Assembly (NCBI GenBank): GCA_022414725.1
Contig: CM039465.1
Coordinates: forward strand, 38,581,754-38,645,753
Direction: 5' to 3'
DNA: 64,000 nt
Source of the DNA: Microglena sp. YARC
Lineage: Eukaryota > Chlorophyta > Chlorophyceae > Chlamydomonadales > Chlamydomonadaceae
In this document: positions 23,001-31,300 of the stretch, in pieces
Layout of the letters: each line of letters starts with the position of its first letter
Position numbering within the stretch: the first letter of the stretch is position 1
The notes under the pieces: model-generated
Seen by the model: only the letters and a program-made list of their open reading frames with translations
Databases searched by the model: none
What the model was told of the DNA's origin: nothing
Translations under genes and position numbers: made by a program

Positions 23001-26000
23001 CTTAAGTAACACTAGCACATACGCAACAGAAGAAATGAGTGACAGAAGCACATAAGTAAAATGAGTACATAAGTGACATAAGCACATTATAAATAAAATG
23101 AGCAAATAAGTAACAGAAGCACATTAATAAAATGAGCACATAAGTAACAGAAGTGCATAAGTAACAGAAGCACATAAATAAAATGAGTACATAAGTACCA
23201 AAAGCACATAAATAAAAAGTGCAATAAAGGAGGTAACACACTAGGGTGCTAACATTAGACCCTGGGCAGTGACATATATACATTTGAATTTGCAGAACAA
23301 CACACGGTGAGCAGTGCAACGCGAGCCTAACACAGATGAGTGGATCTTGAGGTACTCTCGTTCATTAGACCTGTCCTAGCGACATATGTACAAGTCAATT
23401 TTCTTTGTAGCACCAACTCAGGGCCCCAATCGGTAAGAGGATTGTTTGGGGTTCAGTTAATCAGTGTTTTTTCGGGATAGCCCCTCGTATCATGGTTGGG
23501 CAAGTCCCTTGAGCCTACTTGGTTTCCCCCTGGACTGTAACAACATACATACGTAGATACGTACATGCATGCAGACATACATATATATATACTGTGTGGC
23601 AGAAGAGTAACACATTAAGGCACACATATCAGTCCACATAGCCCGTACCTGACGTTGTTGGCGATGATAGTCGGCTTGGGCGCGTAGCGTGCAATCATCG
23701 CTGCCAGAGGGTCTTCAGCTGTAACAGAAGACGAAGCGTCCATTCCAGCCAGACACACGCGCCATATACGGCCGTACCTGAGGGATGGTGGTTTAGGGTT
23801 TAGGGTTATGAGTTTTGGTTGGACACACGTGCCATATGTGGCCGTACCTGAGACATAGTGGTTTGGTTTTTTGGTTTTTTGTTGGACACACGCGCCATAT
23901 GCGGCCGTACCTGAGGCATGGTGAGTTCATATTTCAGCTACCTTGTTTGAGGTTTGAGCCAAAAGCGGGGAAAGGGAGGTGCCTAGAAGCTGCTACCTAG
24001 TTTGAGGGTTTTAACCCAAGGGCGGGGAAAGGGAGGTGCCTAGATATGTAGGTGCCAATATTCGTAGATGAATATTTGTAGATGAGTATTTGTAGATGAA
24101 TATTTAAAGATGGATATTTATAATATTTGTTTACTAAGAAAAAAGTAATCACCCGGATATTATCAATGTGGGTTGTTATCATGGGCAGCATCACCATACC
24201 TAGTCATCAGTGATTTGTTTTTCAAACCTGAAAGTGGATTTTTCTAGCTTTATGGTTCTAGGCCTCCTCCAGGGACAGCTTTTTAGTGTTTTTTTTAAGC
24301 TTTTTGTTGCCTGGGGCAAAGTAAAAAAAAACTTTTTTTACCTTTTTATAGCAATAATTTCTCCAAAACGGGGTCAAAACTAGCGATCGCTATACATAGC
24401 GGAACAAATATCCCTGCCAGTCATGCATTATACCAATTTAGTGTTAACAACATACACATACCTTTCTTACGATGCACTAGTTTGCAACAGCCCAGTGCTC
24501 TGCCTTACACCTAATACCTACACCTCGGTGCTCTGCCCTTCACCTACATACCTACACCTACCTATCCTGAGATGCACTGGCAAGCAACAGCTCAGTGATC
24601 TGCCCTTCACCTACATACCTACCTCTTTCTATCTTGGGATGCACAGGCTAGCAACAGCTCGGTAATCTGCCCTACACCAACATACATACACCTTACTATC
24701 TTGAGATGCCCTGACTAGCAGCAGTAGCTCAGTGCTCTGCCCTACACCTACATACCCACACCTACATACCTACACCTACATACCCACACCTACATACCTA
24801 CACCTACATACCCACACCTACATAACTACACCTACATAACATGAGATGCACTGGCTAGCAGCAGTAGCTCAGTGCTCTGCCCTACACCTACATACCCACA
24901 CCTACATAACTACACCTACCTAACTTGAGATGCCCTGACTAGCAGCAGTAGCTCAGTGCTCTGCCCTACACCTACATACCCACACCTACATAACTACACC
25001 TACCTAACATGAGATGCACTGGCTAGCAGCAGTAGCTCAGTGCTCTGCCCTACACCTACATACCCACACCTACATACATACACCTACCTAACATGAGATG
25101 CACTGGCTAACAGCAGTAGCTCAGTGCTCTGCCCTACACCTACATACCCACACCTACATACATACATCTACCTAACATGAGATGCCCTGGCTAGCAGCAG
25201 TAGCTCAGTGCTCTGCCCTACACCTACATACCCACACCTACATACATACACCTACCTAACATGAGATGCCCTGGCTAGCAGCAGGAGCTCAGTGCTCTGC
25301 CCTACACCTGCATACCCACACCTACATACATACACCTACATAACTGAAGATGCACTGGCTAGCAGCAGGAGCTCGGTGCTCTGCCCCACACCTACATACA
25401 CACACCCTCTTATCCTGAGATGCTCTGGATTGTAACAGCTCCGTGCTCTGTCCCACACCTACATAACTACACCTACATAACTTGGGATGCTCTGGCTAGC
25501 AGCAGTAGCTCAGTACTCTGTCCCACACCTACATAACTAAACCTACCTATATTGAGATGCACTGGCAAGCAGCAGTAGCTCGGTGCTCTGCCCTACTACT
25601 ACATACAGACACCTAGCACCGTCTGTGGTGCCAGTCACATAACAGAAGGAAAGAGACCTCACCTGATTCCCATGGGCTGCCAGCTTGCAGGAGAGGGACA
25701 ATTCACTGAAACATACACATAGCCATGTTGTGAGTACCTGCATATCAACACCTACCTGTCCTGAGATGCACTGGCTAGCAGCAGCTCGGTGCTCTGCCCT
25801 GCGTAAGCCCCACCGTGTGTGGTGTTAGCCACATGGCAGAAGGAAAGAGACCTCACCCAATTCACATGGCCTGTCAGCTTGCAGGGGAGGGAGAATTCAC
25901 CGAAACATACACGTACCCATGTTGTGAGTACATACACACACATACACCTACATAGGTACACCTTCCTGCCTTGAGATGCACTGGCTAGCAGGCGTAGCTC

Positions 26001-28333
26001 AGTGCTCTGCCCTACACCTAGCATCGTCTGTGGTGCCAGCCACATGGCAGAAGGAAAGAGACCTCACCCGATTCCCATGGGCTGTCAGCTTGCAGGAGAG
26101 GGACAATTCACTGAAACATACACATAGCCATGTTGTGAGTACCTACATATCCACACCTACCTGTCCTGAGATGCACTGGCTAGCAGCAGCTCGGTGCTCT
26201 GCCCTGCGTAAGCCCCACTGTCTGTGGTGTTAGCCACATGGCAGAAGGAAATAGACCTCACCCAGTTTTCATGGCCTGTTAGCTTGCAGGAGAGGGAGAA
26301 TTCACCCCCCGGGGGGCGAACATACAGGTAGACTGTGGAATCGGTTCCTCCTGTGGCTAAGAGCATCCTGCGAGTGTATTTTTGTAACGATGCTTAGATA
26401 AGAATGCCTTGATTGATTTAAAGTGATTATGTGACTGCCGAAGACAGTTGTGTTAGGCTTGGCTGAATAGCCAGTCTGTGGAGCGTCCTAGAAAGTGCTG
26501 CTAGTAGCTGAATATAGAAGCTACGGGGTATTTCTAGGGACTGGCATATCATATGATGTTGACCAAAGGCGAATATGATATCAAATGATTTCATACAATT
26601 GTATCATATGAAATTGGCTATAAATGGTATCTTAAGCCTAGTCAGACTGCCGGCATCATATGATATTGTATGATATCATATGATGATGTATGATATCACA
26701 TGATGAAATGATAGCATATGATATCATACTGCCGTTCCCTAGCTCCTAGCAGCTTTTGGGGGCCCGAAAGCATCCCCGATAGCACTTGGTTTTCAACTTC
26801 CTGTGGGTCAAGTTGTGTAGCAAAAGTTGCGACGCAAGCCTGATTTCAAAATGAAGGCAGAACACAGAGCCCTGGGGTCGTTCTAAAGGTCTTCTGAGAG
26901 GTCAGGATTGCGGAAGGTGGGGATTTTGTATCAATTATTGTATGGAAAGATGGGGTCAAGTATATTTTCATAAGAATGCTTTGATTTGAAGTGATTATTA
27001 TGTGACAGCTTAAGACGACGAGCAGCCTAAAAGGATGGAGCCATGTAACCAAGTTTAAGTTCAAGTGCAAGGGCATCCTGTTCTGGTTGTTACGCAAGCA
27101 TAGCCCACCCAACGGCAGATTGCACCCTGTTCAGGTTGTTAACCAAGTGCTCAAGTTTTTAACCAGGTGTTCATGTTGTTAAACAGGTGTTCATGTTGTT
27201 AAACTGGTGTTCAGAATGTTAAACAGGTTTTCCTGTTTGTAACCAGTTAAGTTAAAGCTCACTAACATGCGCTTGTAACACGTGATGCTCAGGAATGGGT
27301 TAATCTCGTGGCCAGAAGCATGGAACAAGCAGAGTCCACTCACGCCATAGCATTCAAGAAGCAAACATGACCACATCAAATGAGCTCAAGCTCACTAACA
27401 TGCGCTTGTAACACGTGATGCTCAGGAATGGGTTAATCTCGTGGCCAAAAGCATGTAACAAGCAGAGTCCACTCACGCCATGGCATTCAAGAAGCAAACA
27501 TGGCCACATTAAGTGAGTTAAAGCTCACTAACATGCGCTTGTAACACGTGATGCTCAGGGATGGGTGAATCTTGTGGCCAAGAGCACGGTATAAGCAGAG
27601 CCCACTCATACGGCGACAGTTAAGAAGCAAACAATACCATTTCAAATGAAGTTATGACAGGTGATGATCAGGGATGGGCTAATATTGTGGTCAGGTGCAT
27701 TGCACAAGCAGAGCCCACTCATGCCGCGGCATTCAAGAAGCAAACATGACCACATTTAGTGAGTTAAAGCTCACTAACATGCGCTTGTAAGACGTGATGC
27801 CCAGGGATGGGTTGATCTCGTGGCCAGAAGCATGGTACAAGCGAAGTCCAGTCATGGCGTGGCACTGGGTCAAACCTAATGCTTGATGCGGAATTGGAAT
27901 GCTTGTCATATCAGCTTTCAAACGCACTAGCTGGCTTAAGGTTTGGCTAGAGGACAGGAAAAGGGAGCTGCCTAGAAGCTGCTATGCGCAGCCCAAACCA
28001 GAAATAGTGTCCCAAGGGGCTCAGCAGCTTTAGCCTCGGGTGCGTGCATGTGTGCTATATGAATTACCACATGGTACAAGCAAAGCCCAGTCATGGCGGG
28101 GCACATGAAAATAAATTTAGCAGGATGCAAGAAGCAAACACGACCATATACAATGAGTTATAGCAATTCAGTGGATGATTTGGATTTGGGTTTTTGAAAC
28201 ACTTCGTAGTTCATAGTTACAACATGCAAACATAAATACATACATGAAAAAAACATACATACATACATACATACGAACATACATATATATACATACAAAC
28301 ACACATATATACATACAAACATACATACATACA

Positions 28334-28367
<34 letters not shown>

Positions 28368-31300
28368 CATACATACATACATACACACCAGGAAGGATTC
28401 GATGGTAAATGAGTAAGGGCCACCGCATGTTGCAAATTTGATCCCGTATGGATGGCCTGCAGCAACGTCCACTCGTTGTACCCTCCTCCGCTACTGGCAG
28501 TACACGACCATGTGCGTACTGCCTCGTCCCCAGCTGAGCTGGCAAGCATGAAGGTGTCTTTATCTACAGGATAGACAGAGAGCGAGGTGACAGGCCCGGC
28601 GTGTCCTTGCAGTGTGGCAATACAAGTCGAAGATACAGCAGCACTGGAGCCAAGATCCTCTAGACCTTGCACCAGCCACACTCGAATGTTTGCATCGGTG
28701 GATCCTGACAGAAGTAGCGCGCTGCCCTTAGGAAGCTGGGGGGTCACTGCAGGGGTGGCGAGGGAGGTGTTCTGTGCTGAGATGGCAGGCGAGGGAGGTG
28801 TTTCGTGCTGAGATGGTGGGCGAAGGAGGCGTTTTGTGCTGAGATCAGGGGCGAGGGAGGTGTTTTGTGCTGAGAAGGCGGGCGAGGGAGGCATGTGTAT
28901 GTTACAGTCCAGGGGTAGGTCAAATAGGTGACAGGAAGGGCTAAAAAGAAAAATCATTGATGAACCAACCCCCAAACAATCGTTTTTGAGTTGTTTTGTG
29001 TTGAGATGAATACATTCCGTCCAGACAATCTAGAACATGTTGTCTGATCGAGATTAGGCAAGCTCAAGCCATCCGCCTACACTACACCAACACTGCACCG
29101 ACACTACACCATCACTATACCAACACTACACCAACACTTTAGCAACACTACACCAACACTACACCAACACCAACAACCAATTTTAAACCAACAAACATGA
29201 AGCTTGCTAAGGACCGTAGTGCCCACAGTACCCATGTGATCACTCACACTCAAATCACTCAGAGATAGCCCTGATGCCCTTTCAACATTCAGTAATAATA
29301 ACGCCTGGTGGGGCATGGTATTAAGGATGCCCCGCCTTACGGCGATAGAGAACGGGCTGCTATTTTACCTGGACAAAGCTACCATGGCGGTTGACAGTGA
29401 CCGCAAACACTGAAGTGCACCCGTAGGGATTCAAAGCCTTCACATAACCCAGAGCTTTTTTTACCGCTATGTGTAGCAATCGCTAGTTTTGACCCCGTTT
29501 TAGCAAAATTATCACTCTAACAAGTTTAAAACAAAGTTTTTTTTGTGTGCCTTAAATAGCCCCCAAAAGCTACAATAAGGTATACAAGCTATAAAAAGCA
29601 CTAAAACGCTGTCCCTGGAGGAGGCCTAAAACCATACAGCTAGAAAAACCACACTTTCAGGTTTGAAAAAAAAATCACATCTAGGGACAGAACTCATGCT
29701 TGAGGACTATCGGGGTGGCCACCTCACAGAACAGAAAAAGTAAAACAAAAAAGTCACAACAGCCCCCCACCCCCCTGCATTCTAACTCATCGATACAGCA
29801 AGAGCTCTGTGTTCTGTCCCAACGTAAGCTAGGTCGGGACTGAGCTCATGCTTGAGGACCATCGAGGTAGCCACCTCACCGAACAGAAAAAGTAAAAATA
29901 GCCCCCCCCGCGCCCCCCTGCGTTCTGACTTCCCCATACAGCAAGAGCTCCGGGTTCCATCCTACACTCATATCACTCACACCCACATCACCCTGCGATA
30001 GCCCTTATGCCCTTTCAACATTCACCACACCGAAAATGTTTGTATCTGACAGTCCACGGGGTAGGGGGGAAGCTAGCCCGAGGTTAGCCAGCCCGGGGGT
30101 GGGGGGTAGAGTTTAGGGTTTAGGGGGTTTAGGGTTATACGGTCACCCCCGGGCTGGCAAATCCCGGGCTAGCTTCCCCCTACCAGTCCACAGGCTATTT
30201 GGGCTGAAAGGACTTGCCCAACCTCAAGCAAGCAAGATCAACAATATATTTTGATTGTTTCATTGGTTGTCGGCCCCAATGCAAGCAAACGGGCTGGCCC
30301 CTTCAATCTCACGCCTCCTAATAAGGCGTACTATTTACTTTCGTATTTTATTGATTAAATACCATGGCACAATGAGGCCATGACACACCCGGCTAGCTAG
30401 GACTAACATGTAGGGAACGGCAATTTGATACCATATGATATCATATGATGCCGACAGTCTGACTAGGCCAAAGTTACCGTTTATATACAATATCATATGA
30501 TGCAATTCGTATGATATCATATGATCTCATACTCACCTTTGGTCAACATCATATGATATGCCCGTCCCTACTTTGAGGTAGACGGAACCCACATCACACA
30601 GTGTGACCCCCGGTCCCTACTTACAGGTGGACGGAATCCACATCACACAGTGTGACCCCCGGTCCCTACGTACAGGTGGACGGAACCCACATCACACAGT
30701 GTGACCCCCGGTCCCTACGTACAGGTGGACGGAACCCACATCACACAGTGTGACCCCCGGTCCCTACTTACAGGTGGACGGAACCCACATCACACAGTGT
30801 GACCCCCGGTCCCTACTTACAGGTGGACAGAACCCACATCACACAGTGTGACCCCCGGTCCCTACTAACAGCTGGACGGAACCCACATCACACAGTGTGA
30901 CCCCCGGCTTACTAACAGCTGGACGGAACCCACATCACACAGTGTGACCCCCGGTCCCTACTTACAGGTGGACGGAACCCACATCACACAGTTGACCTGG
31001 CCAGTGTGTCCAACTAGAGTGCTCACTACCTTGGCAGCCTGCAAACATGAGGTAAGACGTAAATGAGGTAAATACGTTCAAAGTAATATGAGGTAAATGG
31101 ATTCAAACGAATATCGGAATATGGGGTAAATAAATCCAAACGAATACGAGGTAAACAGATTCAAAATAAGATGAGGTAAATGGATTCAAAATAATGTGAG
31201 GTAAATGTTGGTAAATAGATTCAAAGTAATATGAGGAGAATGGACTCAAAATAATATGTGGTAAATTGATTCAAAATAATATGAGGTAAATAAGTTCAAA

